64,000 bases of DNA from an uncultured Blautia sp. (GTDB lineage Bacteria; Bacillota; Clostridia; Lachnospirales; Lachnospiraceae): the NCBI RefSeq assembly GCF_947654165.1, contig NZ_CANTKB010000008.1:65876-129875 (forward strand), written 5' to 3'. The stretch's first letter is position 1, and each line of letters starts with the position of its first letter. This document shows positions 9,645-19,605 of this stretch, piece after piece. Both the position numbers and the translations under genes were made by a program. The notes beneath the pieces are model-generated. The model did no database searches. It saw nothing but the letters and a program-made list of their open reading frames with translations, and had not been told where the DNA came from.

Positions 9645-9865
9645 AAAATAAAAGCCCCTGTCATCAGGGCTTTCTTTTTCAGTCCCAGAATGCCGTTTCC
9701 CATTTTCTGACTCCTAGCCTAGGCCAGGTGGGCAACCGCAGCCTACCCTCTGTCTTCCGCTGCGTAATGACGGCCTGACATCAGATATGGCAATATAGGA
9801 ATCCCGTTTAAAGTAATGTAGGTTCAAAATTAATGGGAGCCTCGTACATCCCAGGACTTTTTATG
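9645..9865 (-). ncRNA. ssrS: probable 6S RNA
   Basis: A 220-base noncoding stretch has its own perfect promoter and a terminator (GCCCTG-ATGA-CAGGGGC plus T tail at 9648-9676). Its ends pair: GTCCTGGGATG near the start with CATTCTGGGAC near the end, followed by CCCATT with AATGGG, making a long rod with an open middle as in 6S RNA. 6S binds the sigma-70-type RNA polymerase holoenzyme and mimics an open promoter. I judged this by structure and context only; an Infernal run against RF00013 would settle it. Confidence 0.6.
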
Positions 9866-9870
9866 TCTTT

Positions 9871-9899
9871 ATTATACTCTAGTATATGAAATTTTTCAA
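9871..9899 (-). promoter_or_regulatory. promoter of the probable 6S RNA
   Basis: TTGAAA (9894-9899) and TATAAT (9871-9876) are 17 bases apart on the minus strand, with a start expected near 9864. Confidence 0.85.
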
Positions 9900-9938
9900 C
9901 AAAAAATACATGGTTTTTCCCAATGTTTTTACACAAAA

Positions 9939-9985
9939 AAGACTGCCTTCCCATGTTGTTATCACATGAGAAAGGCAGTCTTCCC
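9939..9985 (-). terminator. pckA terminator
   Basis: GAAGACTGCCTT and AAGGCAGTCTT form the stem, followed by TTTTTTG on the minus strand, just after the pckA stop. Confidence 0.9.
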
Positions 9986-9994
9986 TTAACTTGA

Positions 9995-11599
9995 TTATTT
10001 CTGAGGTCCGGCAGCTACTAAAGCTTTTCCGAGTTCATTTCCTTCGTATTTCTTGAAGTTCTTAATGAAACGATCTGCTAAATCCATAGCTTTTGTTTCC
10101 CATTCAGAAGCATCTGCATAAGTGTCTCTAGGATCGAGGATCTTAGGATCAACACCTGGTAATTCTGTAGGTACTTCGAAGTTAAAGTATGGAATTTCCT
10201 TTGTAGGAGCATTCAGGATATCTCCGTTTAAGATAGCATCGATGATACCACGAGTATCTTTAATGGAAATACGTTTTCCTGTTCCGTTCCATCCTGTGTT
10301 AACCAGGTATGCTTTTGCTCCGCTCTGTTTCATTTTTCTAACCAGCTCTTCTGCATATTTTGTAGGATGCAGTTCCAGGAATGCCTGACCAAAGCATGCG
10401 GAGAAGGTTGGTGTAGGTTCTGTGATACCACGTTCTGTACCAGCAAGTTTTGCTGTAAATCCAGATAAGAAGTAGTATTCTGTCTGTTCCGGTGTTAATA
10501 CAGATACCGGAGGAAGTACTCCAAATGCGTCTGCTGACAGGAAGATTACATTCTTTGCCGCCGGTGCAGAAGATACAGGACGAACAATGTTTTCAATATG
10601 ATTAATTGGATAAGATACACGTGTGTTTTCTGTTACACTCTTATCTGTAAAGTCAATCTTTCCTTCTGCGTCAAGAGTAACGTTCTCAAGAAGTGCGTTA
10701 CGTTTGATTGCATTGTAGATATCCGGTTCAGAATCTTTATCCAGGTCGATAACTTTTGCATAGCATCCGCCTTCAAAGTTAAATACTCCATTGTCATCCC
10801 ATCCATGCTCATCATCACCGATGAGAAGTCTCTTAGGATCTGTGGACAGAGTAGTTTTACCTGTTCCGGAGAGTCCGAAGAAAATTGCTGTGTTTTCACC
10901 GTTCAGGTCTGTGTTTGCAGAGCAGTGCATAGCAGCAATGTTCTTTAATGGCAGATAGTAGTTCATCATAGAGAACATACCTTTTTTCATTTCTCCGCCG
11001 TACCATGTATTGATGATAACCTGTTCACGGCTTGTGATATTGAATACAACTGCTGTTTCAGAGTTCAGTCCTAATTCTTTGTAATTTTCAACTTTTGCTT
11101 TAGATGCATTGTATACAACAAAGTCAGGTACGAAGTTTTCCAGTTCTTCTTCTGTTGGCTGGATAAACATATTTTTAACAAAGTGTGCCTGCCAAGCAAC
11201 CTCTACGATAAAACGGATAGCCATACGAGTATCCTTGTTTGCTCCGCAAAAAGCATCTACAACGAACAGTCTCTTGTTGGAAAGTTCGTTCTGAGCGATT
11301 TTTTTCAGTTCAGCCCATGTAGCTTCTGTTGTAGGATGGTTATCATTTTTGTATTCGTCAGATGTCCACCATACAGTATCTTTAGAATTTTCATCAACAA
11401 CAATGTATTTGTCTTTAGGAGAACGTCCTGTGTAAATACCTGTCATTACGTTAACAGCACCGAGTTCACTCTCCTGACCAACTTCGAAACCTTCCAGGCC
11501 CGGTTTGGTTTCTTCTTCAAATAATACTTCAAAAGAAGGATTGTGTACAATTTCTGTGGTTCCGGTAATACCATACTGAGTTAAATCAATTTTCGCCAT
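9995..11599 (-). CDS. pckA: phosphoenolpyruvate carboxykinase (ATP)
   Basis: The 534-residue protein is of usual length and converts oxaloacetate plus ATP to PEP and CO2, or the reverse in fermenting gut anaerobes fixing CO2. It has the P-loop FFGLSGTGKTTLSTDP (about 241-256), preceded by AMHCSAN, and GDDEHGWDD. The C-terminal domain has the GWNGTGKR loop. It is monocistronic, with its own promoter and terminator. Confidence 0.97.
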   Translation of the reverse strand: MAKIDLTQYGITGTTEIVHNPSFEVLFEEETKPGLEGFEVGQESELGAVNVMTGIYTGRSPKDKYIVVDENSKDTVWWTSDEYKNDNHPTTEATWAELKKIAQNELSNKRLFVVDAFCGANKDTRMAIRFIVEVAWQAHFVKNMFIQPTEEELENFVPDFVVYNASKAKVENYKELGLNSETAVVFNITSREQVIINTWYGGEMKKGMFSMMNYYLPLKNIAAMHCSANTDLNGENTAIFFGLSGTGKTTLSTDPKRLLIGDDEHGWDDNGVFNFEGGCYAKVIDLDKDSEPDIYNAIKRNALLENVTLDAEGKIDFTDKSVTENTRVSYPINHIENIVRPVSSAPAAKNVIFLSADAFGVLPPVSVLTPEQTEYYFLSGFTAKLAGTERGITEPTPTFSACFGQAFLELHPTKYAEELVRKMKQSGAKAYLVNTGWNGTGKRISIKDTRGIIDAILNGDILNAPTKEIPYFNFEVPTELPGVDPKILDPRDTYADASEWETKAMDLADRFIKNFKKYEGNELGKALVAAGPQK

Positions 11600-11676
11600 T
11601 TTACGTTTAACCTCTTTTCTTCAATAGTATTTCTTTCCGCATATAATACGATGACAACGAACGCTTCGTCTCTTGT

Positions 11677-11705
11677 ATTATACTAGAAAACCTTTTAAGA
11701 ATCAA
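11677..11705 (-). promoter_or_regulatory. pckA promoter
   Basis: TTGATT (11700-11705), a 17-base spacer and TATAAT (11677-11682). The transcript would begin about 70 bases before pckA, with a small ACGAAGCGTTCGT hairpin in the leader. Confidence 0.75.
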
Positions 11706-11759
11706 TAAATAGTTTGTGAAATTAATAACTTTTTTATTATACAATACTTTTTTATCTCT

Positions 11760-13253
11760 TTACCTTGCTATACCAAGAATATCCCGTACAACCTCAGGCA
11801 TTGCATCTGATTCTGCAACTCTGTCATGAAGTAAAGGTGCTGTTCTGATTTCCTCAATTGCTTTCGGAACCGGAACCTTTCCTAATTTCGATAATTCGTC
11901 TATCAGCTCAAAATCTTCCATACGGTCATACTTTTCATCAATCGCATTCATCACGCTTCTGGTAAATTTGAATGGGCTTGCGGTAGATGCGATCACTGTC
12001 TTTCTGGTATCTTTTGTTTCCTTCACATATTTTTCGTAAACAGAAGCCGCTACTGCTGTATGAGTATCTAAAACATAGCCTGTTTCTTCATACATATGTT
12101 TGATCATCTGTGCGGTTTCTTCCTCAGAAGCATAATTTCCATAAAATTCCTGAAGTTTACCCTTCATCTCTTCTGTAATTTCATATTTACCGTCTTGATT
12201 TAATGCTTCCATCATTTTTTTGTTTTTTTCGGCATCATTTCCCGCAATCCGGTAAATCAAACGTTCCAGATTACTGGAGATCAGAATATCCATGGACGGT
12301 GAATTTGTCAGGACAAATTCACGATTTCTGTCATAGCAGCCTGTCTGGAAGAAATCGTATAATACTTTGTTTTCATTGGAAGCACAGATGAACTTTCCAA
12401 TAGGAATCCCCATCTGTTTTGCATAAAATGCAGCCAGAATATTTCCGAAGTTTCCGGTGGGAACAACAACATTGATTTCTTCGCCCTTTTCTATTTCGCC
12501 CTTTTCCAGTAATTTCACGTAGGAATATACATAATAAACCACCTGGGGAACAAGACGTCCTATGTTAATGGAATTCGCTGAAGAGAATTGGAATCCTGCC
12601 TCTGCCAGCTCTTTAGCAAGTTCCTTGTCATTGAACATCTTCTTTACCCCTGTCTGGGCATCGTCAAAGTTTCCTGTAATTCCCACCACATAAGTGTTTT
12701 TCCCTTTCTGTGTGAGCATCTGCTTTTCCTGGATCGGGCTAACCCCATGTTTCGGGTAGAATACAATAATTCTGGTACCTGGGACGTCTGCAAACCCAGC
12801 CATGGCAGCTTTCCCGGTATCCCCGGATGTTGCAGTCAAAATCACAATTTCCTTATCTGCATGATTCTTTTTCGCTGAAGTAGTCATAAGATGAGGAAGA
12901 ATAGAAAGAGCCATATCTTTAAATGCAATGGTAGCTCCATGGAAAAGTTCCAGGAAATATGCATTTTTCTTCTGAACTAACGGTGCAATTTCTCTGGTAT
13001 CGAATTTCTCATCATATGCTTTTGCAATACAAACTTTTAATTCTTCTTCTGTAAAATCTGTCAGAAAACGGCTCATAACCTCATATGCCACTTCCTGGTA
13101 CGACATCTGAGAAAGCTCTTCCAGTGAACATCCCAAAGTCGGAATAGAAGTAGGGACAAACAGTCCTCCATCCTCCGATAACCCTTGTAAAATTGCCTGA
13201 GATGCTGTTATTTCTTTACCTGTTCCTCTTGTGCTTTTGTACAATACCTGCAT
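11760..13253 (-). CDS. thrC: threonine synthase
   Basis: The 497-residue PLP enzyme converts O-phosphohomoserine to threonine. The PLP lysine is in FHGATIAFKDMAL (about 103-115), the phosphate-binding TSGDTGKAAM block is near 140, and the N-terminus GTGKEITASQAILQGLSEDG is typical. ATG 13253 is preceded by AGGAGG. No hom or thrB neighbour is visible, so the gene is detached from the rest of its pathway. Confidence 0.96.
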   Translation of the reverse strand: MQVLYKSTRGTGKEITASQAILQGLSEDGGLFVPTSIPTLGCSLEELSQMSYQEVAYEVMSRFLTDFTEEELKVCIAKAYDEKFDTREIAPLVQKKNAYFLELFHGATIAFKDMALSILPHLMTTSAKKNHADKEIVILTATSGDTGKAAMAGFADVPGTRIIVFYPKHGVSPIQEKQMLTQKGKNTYVVGITGNFDDAQTGVKKMFNDKELAKELAEAGFQFSSANSINIGRLVPQVVYYVYSYVKLLEKGEIEKGEEINVVVPTGNFGNILAAFYAKQMGIPIGKFICASNENKVLYDFFQTGCYDRNREFVLTNSPSMDILISSNLERLIYRIAGNDAEKNKKMMEALNQDGKYEITEEMKGKLQEFYGNYASEEETAQMIKHMYEETGYVLDTHTAVAASVYEKYVKETKDTRKTVIASTASPFKFTRSVMNAIDEKYDRMEDFELIDELSKLGKVPVPKAIEEIRTAPLLHDRVAESDAMPEVVRDILGIAR

Positions 13254-13271
13254 AGTGTTTGTTCCTCCTCT

Positions 13272-14138
13272 TTATGGGTCCGTATAAAAATCGTGTACAC
13301 CGTGTCTAAACAAAAACTTTAGTTCCTCTTTAAACCATTTTATATTCTCTTCATCTGCATATTTTTCTTCCATAAAATACAATGCACCATGTGAGTAGTC
13401 TTCTCCGTCAATAGCACGGTTCACTGCCTCTCTTGTTTCTTCTGATACGGTCACTGTATAAATCCTGCCATCTGCAACAGGTGAAAATTGGGTACTTCCT
13501 CCAGACCGTTCCCAAACCACATCCGTAACATTAGACGGAAATTCGGGACTTTCAATTCTGTTAAAAATCACATTCGCCACCAGAATCTTTCCTTTCAGAT
13601 CTTCTCCGCCTGCTTCTGCTTCCACAATTTTCAACAGATTCTCATAGTCTTCATCTGACATAATAAGCTGGCTTTCTGAATATACAATGGAACGATTTCT
13701 CATCTCTTCAATCTTCTCTGCATCAGGTGCAATAAAATCCAGATGTACCTGAATCTCTCTTGTTTCTGCTCTCTGTCCTACCAAAACAATTTCAAAAGAT
13801 GTTCCGATTTTGTTTATCTGTGTTTGTGTATCCTGGCTTAGAAGAACTCCTTGTAGGATGGATTCTAAACCATACACGATAGGATCTTCCGGCATTTCTG
13901 CGTCTTCTTCCAAGCTATTTTCTGTCACCGCTTCACCTTCCAGTGCATATACCTGATTTCTTCCTTTTGCATGTACACCATGAAAAGAAAATGCTGCGGC
14001 TGCCACGGCAATAGTTCCCATTAGAAAAACTGCCTGTTCTCTTCTGCTTTTTTTTGAAATCTTTGTTCTCTTTACCCAACCCATAATACTTTGTACCGTA
14101 TACTGCAGACCAGTTAAAATAGCACAAATTATATTCAT
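13272..14138 (-). CDS. SleB/CwlJ-type cell-wall hydrolase
   Basis: The 288-residue protein has a basic N-terminus and a hydrophobic anchor (about 38-55), a linker, then a Hydrolase_2 domain from about 160: DYENLLKIVEAEAGGEDLKGK, ANVIFNRIESPEFPSNV, TQFSPVADGRIY. This family covers spore-cortex-lytic enzymes and related amidases or transglycosylases. The catalytic Glu is likely in VEAEAGGE. It ends 18 bases before thrC and starts behind leuA, so it may be transcribed with them, but no functional link is apparent. Confidence 0.87.
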   Translation of the reverse strand: MNIICAILTGLQYTVQSIMGWVKRTKISKKSRREQAVFLMGTIAVAAAAFSFHGVHAKGRNQVYALEGEAVTENSLEEDAEMPEDPIVYGLESILQGVLLSQDTQTQINKIGTSFEIVLVGQRAETREIQVHLDFIAPDAEKIEEMRNRSIVYSESQLIMSDEDYENLLKIVEAEAGGEDLKGKILVANVIFNRIESPEFPSNVTDVVWERSGGSTQFSPVADGRIYTVTVSEETREAVNRAIDGEDYSHGALYFMEEKYADEENIKWFKEELKFLFRHGVHDFYTDP

Positions 14139-14173
14139 AGTTTTTCCCTTTAATTGATGTATATTTATTTGTA

Positions 14174-15829
14174 TTACCTGTTATTAATCGCTGTAACCAG
14201 TGCATCTATAGAAGCACGAATAATATCTGCATTTACACCTGCTCCCCACGCAAGGCTGCCATCCGGCTTTCTGATTCCTACATAAGCAATAGCCTTTGAA
14301 CTGGAACTCTGTTCTAATGCATGCTCCTGATAGGTTACCAGATCAAACTGGAATCCATACGCCTTCTTCAGAGCATTGCTCACTGCATTTAATCGTCCGT
14401 TACCTGCCGCTTCGGTTGTGATCACTTTTCCGTTAAAGGAAGACGTTACCTGTGTTGTAATGCCTCCTTCTGTCTGTTGGAAGTGAACTTCCTGGATTGC
14501 AAGAGGAGACATTACATTTTCGAAGGTCTTCTTAAACAATTCAAAAATCTCATCCGGGAGAAGTTCTTTCTGTGTATGATCTGATACAGCCTTAGCTGTA
14601 TATCCCATAGCTTCCCGCATTTTCGGAGGAAGATTCAAGCCAAATTTTGTCTCAAGAATATAGCCCACGCCGCCTTTTCCTGACTGGCTGTTAATACGAA
14701 TCACATCTGCGTCATAATTTCTTCCCAGATCTGTGGGATCGATAGGAAGATATGGAACAGTCCAATGTTCCGGTTTCTTCTCGTCCAGCCAATGCATGCC
14801 TTTGGCAATGGCATCCTGATGGGAACCTGAAAATGCTGCAAAAACAAGGGCACCGCTGTACGGACTTCTCTCGTTGATCTTCATACCTGTAAATTTTTCG
14901 TACTGTTCACAAATGTATGTCATATGTGTAAAATCAAGATTCGGCTCCACGCCCTGAGAATACATATTTAATGCCAACGTAACGATATCTACATTTCCGG
15001 TACGTTCGCCGTTCCCAAACAGGGTTCCTTCAATACGGTCTGCTCCTGCCAAAAGTCCCATCTCAGAATCTGCCACTCCACATCCTCTGTCATTATGAGG
15101 ATGAAGGGATACCACTACATTTTCCCTGTATTTCAGATTTTTGCACATGTATTCTACCTGACTGGCATAGACATGAGGCATGGAATGCTGTACAGTCACC
15201 GGAAGGTTGATGATTGCCTTGCGGTCACTCGTAGGCTTCCAAACCTCCAGCACGGCATTGCACACTTCCAGAGCATATTCCGGTTCTGTTCCGGTGAAGC
15301 TTTCCGGACTGTATTCAAAACGATAGTCTGCTCCTGCTTCCTCAGTGAGTCCTTTTAACATAGTTGCACCCTCTACCGCAATCTGCAGGACTTCTTCTTT
15401 TGATTTCTTAAATACCTGTTCACGCTGTGCAACAGAAGTGGAATTGTACACATGAACAATAACATTTTTTGCACCCTCTACCGCTTCAAAGGTTTTCTTA
15501 ATAATATGAGGTCTCGCCTGGGTCAGCACCTGGATCGTCACATCATCAGGAATCAGATTTTCCTCGATCAAAGTTCTGAGAAATGTATATTCTGTCTCAG
15601 AAGCTGCCGGGAATCCTACCTCGATTTCCTTAAATCCGATCTCTACCAGAAGCTTGAAAAATTCTACTTTCTGGGATAGGTTCATAGGAATGACCAGAGC
15701 CTGGTTTCCATCACGCAAATCCACACTGCACCATACCGGTGCTTTGTCGACATAGTCTTTTTCTGCCCAGTCCATACAGGTTACCGGGGGAAGAAAATAC
15801 TGCCTTTTATACTTCTTACTATTTTTCAT
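14174..15829 (-). CDS. leuA: 2-isopropylmalate synthase
   Basis: The 551-residue protein belongs to the longer LeuA type. It joins acetyl-CoA and 2-ketoisovalerate in the first step of leucine synthesis. The catalytic TIM barrel has DLRDGNQAL (about 39-47) and the metal-binding HPHNDRGCG (about 242-250). The C-terminal regulatory domain should bind leucine for feedback inhibition. leuB and leuCD are not adjacent. Confidence 0.94.
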   Translation of the reverse strand: MKNSKKYKRQYFLPPVTCMDWAEKDYVDKAPVWCSVDLRDGNQALVIPMNLSQKVEFFKLLVEIGFKEIEVGFPAASETEYTFLRTLIEENLIPDDVTIQVLTQARPHIIKKTFEAVEGAKNVIVHVYNSTSVAQREQVFKKSKEEVLQIAVEGATMLKGLTEEAGADYRFEYSPESFTGTEPEYALEVCNAVLEVWKPTSDRKAIINLPVTVQHSMPHVYASQVEYMCKNLKYRENVVVSLHPHNDRGCGVADSEMGLLAGADRIEGTLFGNGERTGNVDIVTLALNMYSQGVEPNLDFTHMTYICEQYEKFTGMKINERSPYSGALVFAAFSGSHQDAIAKGMHWLDEKKPEHWTVPYLPIDPTDLGRNYDADVIRINSQSGKGGVGYILETKFGLNLPPKMREAMGYTAKAVSDHTQKELLPDEIFELFKKTFENVMSPLAIQEVHFQQTEGGITTQVTSSFNGKVITTEAAGNGRLNAVSNALKKAYGFQFDLVTYQEHALEQSSSSKAIAYVGIRKPDGSLAWGAGVNADIIRASIDALVTAINNR

Positions 15830-15909
15830 CGTCTTATTCCTCCCATTTTACCTCTCAATTCACTTCTTACTAAGATACCATTTTAACGTGTAAACGTCAA
15901 TTGTTTTCG

Positions 15910-16596
15910 CTACATTTCCACTTGGATTTTTCTGATTCCAAAGAAGGGAACCACGCACAAAAGTCCTCCTGCCGCTAACAGCACTGCTGCCTGTACCCCT
16001 GGAGCCCAGTTATAAATTATGTATTCTGCATAATCCAAAAACCATGCATTTTTCAAAAGACCAGGGAACAAAATCCAAGCTCCCAAAACAATGATCACTG
16101 CCCTTTTCCACCTGCATATCAGGGTTCCCAAACTCGCTACCACACCGGTCAGGAGAAGTGCATAACCAAACAGCCATAAGAAAGACAGATATCGATTTCC
16201 TGACCACTGGATTCTTCCTGCTACCCCCATGCTCTCCCAGAACAACTTCTCTATTTCCAGCAAGATCCGTACCCCAACTACAAATAAAAAGCTATACAGC
16301 AGGTAAACCGGTACTGTCGAACACAGGTATGTTTTCCTGGTTATCCCGTAGGAAACAGCCAGATGAAAACTCATGTAAAAATCTGCCAGGAAACCAACCA
16401 GCAGCATTATTATGAGCGAAAATGCCGCCATCAAAGTTCCAAGGGGCAGGTATCCCTTGTATCCATGAAAGTCATGTAAAAAATACTGAACCCCAATCCC
16501 GCCGGCAAAAACAAGCAGAATGATTCCGGCATACAGCCTCATATCCGAACATTTTAACTTCCATTCTCTATAAAAAGACGTTCCCATTACACACAC
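15910..16596 (-). CDS. ABC-2-like membrane protein of the GntR-ABC cluster
   Basis: The 228-residue protein has about six hydrophobic segments and no catalytic motif. It is the last gene of a four-gene cluster (GntR regulator, ATPase, two membrane proteins), an arrangement like the YtrABCDEF family that responds to envelope stress or cell-wall antibiotics. It most likely forms the channel with the neighbouring membrane protein. The transported substrate is unknown. Confidence 0.75.
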   Translation of the reverse strand: MCVMGTSFYREWKLKCSDMRLYAGIILLVFAGGIGVQYFLHDFHGYKGYLPLGTLMAAFSLIIMLLVGFLADFYMSFHLAVSYGITRKTYLCSTVPVYLLYSFLFVVGVRILLEIEKLFWESMGVAGRIQWSGNRYLSFLWLFGYALLLTGVVASLGTLICRWKRAVIIVLGAWILFPGLLKNAWFLDYAEYIIYNWAPGVQAAVLLAAGGLLCVVPFFGIRKIQVEM

Positions 16597-16602
16597 CTCC
16601 GG

Positions 16603-17262
16603 TCACTGCTTTACTTCTGCTTTTCTGAGAAGTATCCAGGATATCGCTGCAAGAATTACATAGACCAACAGTATCAGGCCTCCCAAAAGAATAGGATATT
16701 CCCCAAAAAACTCTCCACTTAACAAGGCGGGCACTTCCCCCTTCTTTAAAATCATCATGGTGCAATAAGATGTAAAAAAGCCAATACCTCCAGCAAGCAA
16801 TAAAATCATAACAATCACCATCCTTTGAAACCGCATACTAAGTGCAGCCGCCAGCTCGCACAGCCCCTGTACCAGAAACAGGATTCCCAATGTTCCCAAG
16901 ACCCGTGAACGATAGAAGTCTTGACCAAGAATCATCCATGCTCCAAAAGATAACAGAGCAATCAAAAATGCACTGCAGAACTTCACACACTGAATCATTA
17001 TAAATAATTGTTTTCTGGTACGGCCTAACATCAATTGAAGATAGGCATACTGAGAAAACCAGGTTAATTCTACTATCATGCAGACGAAACACCCTACCAG
17101 CACCAAGATACCTCCAAAATTACTGATCATCATAGTTCTTGCTTCTTCTGAAGACATTCCCTGATTCCTGACCAGTCTCAACATAACAATGCATAGGGTT
17201 AAAAAAAACGTTCCTCCTACATTATCCAAAATCAGTTGGACTCCACCGTATTTTTTCTTCAT
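16603..17262 (-). CDS. membrane protein, probable ABC permease subunit
   Basis: The 219-residue protein shows about six membrane helices and ends in a short basic tail. Its start overlaps the ATPase stop by 4 bases (ATGA), and the second membrane gene follows 6 bases after its end. It is assigned as permease from this context; no motif names the substrate. Confidence 0.75.
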   Translation of the reverse strand: MKKKYGGVQLILDNVGGTFFLTLCIVMLRLVRNQGMSSEEARTMMISNFGGILVLVGCFVCMIVELTWFSQYAYLQLMLGRTRKQLFIMIQCVKFCSAFLIALLSFGAWMILGQDFYRSRVLGTLGILFLVQGLCELAAALSMRFQRMVIVMILLLAGGIGFFTSYCTMMILKKGEVPALLSGEFFGEYPILLGGLILLVYVILAAISWILLRKAEVKQ

Positions 17263-18143
17263 ATCGCCTCATCCTCCCCGCTACACAGTGATACAAAAAT
17301 CTTCTGAAGGGTCATATGCTGTAGGGTAATCTGTCCATCTGGAAGTATCTGCTCCTCTTCTTTTAAACGCACCATAACTCCCTGACTTCTTCCCAGTATC
17401 TGTCTCGCATGAATCTCTTTTCCCTTCACTGCTTCTTCCACTGCCTCTGTTTTTCCACTGACATATACACAGTGCTCCAGCAATTCCTGGGTATTTTCTT
17501 TCAGTAAAACTTCTCCCTCATGAAGAAATATCACTTCTTCCAACACATCGGAAGCTTCCTCAATAATATGGGTGGAAACTACAAAGGTTCTGCCGCTTTC
17601 TGTGAATTCTTCCACCAAAAGCCTGTAAAACTGCTCTCTGGCTACCACATCAAGACCTGCCACCGGCTCATCCAGAAACGTAAACTCTGCTTTGCTGGCC
17701 AGAGCCGTGACAATGGTAAGCATAGACGCCATACCTTTTGAAAGTTTTGAGATTCTTTTCTTTTTATCCAGGTGAAAAAGTGTCACCAGTCTGTCTGCCA
17801 GCTCCTGATCCCAGTTAGGGAGATAGGCGGCTGCGATCTTTAAGTGTTCCTTTACCTTCAGCCCGGAATATACGGTAGAATTTGGATTGATCTCCCTGGA
17901 AAAATAAATATGTTTCAGTGCCTCCTGGTTCTCCCACACCGGTACATCTCCTAAGAGCACCTCCCCCCGGGTAGTGGGATTCTGTGCTGACATAATGGAC
18001 AAAAGTGTGGTCTTTCCTGCCCCATTACGGCCAATGAGTCCGTATATTTTTCCGGGTTCCAGTTCCAGATCTACCTTTTGCAGCACCTCTTTCTTTCCGT
18101 ATTTTTTTGTAATTCCCCTGCATATCAGTTTTTTATTATTCAT
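17259..18143 (-). CDS. ABC transporter ATP-binding protein
   Basis: The 294-residue ATPase has Walker A GRNGAGKTT (about 38-46), signature LSKGM (about 140), Walker B FTFLDEPVAGLD (about 160) and the switch histidine in VVSTHIIEEA. The ~80 residues after the core are typical of YtrB-type subunits. It overlaps the regulator gene upstream and the permease gene downstream. Confidence 0.95.
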   Translation of the reverse strand: MNNKKLICRGITKKYGKKEVLQKVDLELEPGKIYGLIGRNGAGKTTLLSIMSAQNPTTRGEVLLGDVPVWENQEALKHIYFSREINPNSTVYSGLKVKEHLKIAAAYLPNWDQELADRLVTLFHLDKKKRISKLSKGMASMLTIVTALASKAEFTFLDEPVAGLDVVAREQFYRLLVEEFTESGRTFVVSTHIIEEASDVLEEVIFLHEGEVLLKENTQELLEHCVYVSGKTEAVEEAVKGKEIHARQILGRSQGVMVRLKEEEQILPDGQITLQHMTLQKIFVSLCSGEDEAI

Positions 18144-18516
18144 GGTTCTCCTCCCCTTTCTCTGATCGAATCATTTCTATTAACTCTTCCTTTGTAATTC
18201 CAAGACTGGCTGCTTCTGTGAGCATTCCCTTTACATAGGTCTCAAAAAATCCTTTTTTTCTTTTTGTCTGAATCATTTTCTTTGCACCCGCTGTCACAAA
18301 CATCCCAATTCCCCTTTTCTTATATAAAACACCTTCATCTACCAGTAAATTAATTCCTTTTGCCGCAGTAGCCGGATTGATCGCATATAGCTTTGCTAAC
18401 TCATTGGTGCTTGGCACACGCTCCTCTTCCAAAAGAATGTCTCTTAAAATATCTGTCTCGATCATTTCCTTAATCTGAATATAAATAGATTTTTCCTGAT
18501 TCAAAAGTTCCTGCAA
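18136..18516 (-). CDS. GntR-family (YtrA-type) transcriptional regulator
   Basis: The 126-residue protein has the short GntR winged helix (about 12-75: VPSTNELAKLYAINPATAAK, then the RGIGMFV wing), followed by only a ~45-residue dimerisation tail, as in YtrA. It starts at TTG with GGGGTGAG upstream and overlaps the ATPase by 8 bases, so it probably represses its own operon. The effector is unknown. Confidence 0.9.
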   Translation of the reverse strand: MQELLNQEKSIYIQIKEMIETDILRDILLEEERVPSTNELAKLYAINPATAAKGINLLVDEGVLYKKRGIGMFVTAGAKKMIQTKRKKGFFETYVKGMLTEAASLGITKEELIEMIRSEKGEENHE

Positions 18517-18636
18517 GTTCTCACCCCGTTCTATATTATTCTTCTAAGCTTTATCAGTTCATTACTTATGTAATTAACCATATCACCATATAGGTATTTT
18601 GTCAATAGAAATACGACGTTCAGACAGATTTTTTAT

Positions 18637-18680
18637 ACTGCAAAAAGGACAGAGCCGGATTTTGACTCTGTCCTTTTTCA
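18637..18680. terminator. terminator after the HAD phosphatase gene
   Basis: AAAAAGGACAGAG and CTCTGTCCTTTTT form a stem with T tails on both strands. On the minus strand it ends the HAD gene transcript and insulates the GntR-ABC cluster. Confidence 0.85.
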
Positions 18681-18690
18681 CAAAAATATC

Positions 18691-19500
18691 TTATTTTTTC
18701 TCTTTACGGGCTATCGCTGCAATATCTCCCACACCATTTAAAATCATGGTCGGCCGATAGGCATAATGCCTGATCTCTTCTCTGGAAGAAACACCGGAAA
18801 GCACCAATACGGTAGACATACCACTTTCCATCCCTGAAATCACATCGGTATCCATGCGATCTCCAACCATAACTGCCTCTGCGGAATGACAGGCAAGAAG
18901 GTTTAACCCTGTACGCATCATAAGAGGATTTGGTTTTCCGCAAAAATATGCCTGTGTCCCGGTAGCCATCTCGATGGGTGCAATCAATGCACGGCAAGCC
19001 GGAGCAATCCCGTTTTCAATGGGACCGGAAACATCTGAATTGGCACCAATCAACTTCGCTCCCTTCAACACAAGATTGGTTGCTTTTGTCAAGGTATCCA
19101 AAGAATAGGAACGGCCCTCACCAACTACCACATAATCCGGATTTACATCGTTCATGGTAATTCCCGCATCATAAAGTGCATTCAAAAGACCTGCTTCTCC
19201 AATGGCAAATGCGGAACATCCGGGTGCCTGCTCTTTCAGAAAGGCTGCTGTAGCCAATGCACTGGTATAAACATGTTCCTCCGATACATCCAATCCCATA
19301 CGAGCCAGTTTCTGGTTCAATTCCCGCGGTGTATATCCACTGTTGTTTGTCAGAAACAGAAATTCCTTCTTTTCCTCATGCAGCCACCGGATAAATTCTG
19401 CTACATCGGGTAATATCTTATTTCCGTGATAAATCACTCCGTCCATATCACAGATAAATCCCTTTTTTTCATTAAAATCAATCGTATTACTTGTATTCAA
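18691..19500 (-). CDS. HAD-IIA family hydrolase (NagD-like phosphatase)
   Basis: The protein of about 269 residues has motif I FICDMDGVIYHG, motif II LTNNSG, the lysine in FCGKPNPLMM and motif IV MVGDRMDTDV, with the C2-type cap between them. Members dephosphorylate nucleotides or sugar phosphates. A GTG at 19542 is possible, but it lies right behind a TATAAT, so I favour the TTG at 19500, which has GAGAGG upstream. Confidence 0.9.
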   Translation of the reverse strand: MNTSNTIDFNEKKGFICDMDGVIYHGNKILPDVAEFIRWLHEEKKEFLFLTNNSGYTPRELNQKLARMGLDVSEEHVYTSALATAAFLKEQAPGCSAFAIGEAGLLNALYDAGITMNDVNPDYVVVGEGRSYSLDTLTKATNLVLKGAKLIGANSDVSGPIENGIAPACRALIAPIEMATGTQAYFCGKPNPLMMRTGLNLLACHSAEAVMVGDRMDTDVISGMESGMSTVLVLSGVSSREEIRHYAYRPTMILNGVGDIAAIARKEKK

Positions 19501-19605
19501 ATATTCTCTACCTCTCTGTTGTTTATCATTTTTTGATATCACGGCACATTATACTATCTTTATGTAAAATCTAAAATCACGTCTATGTAAAATACAAGTA
19601 ATTTT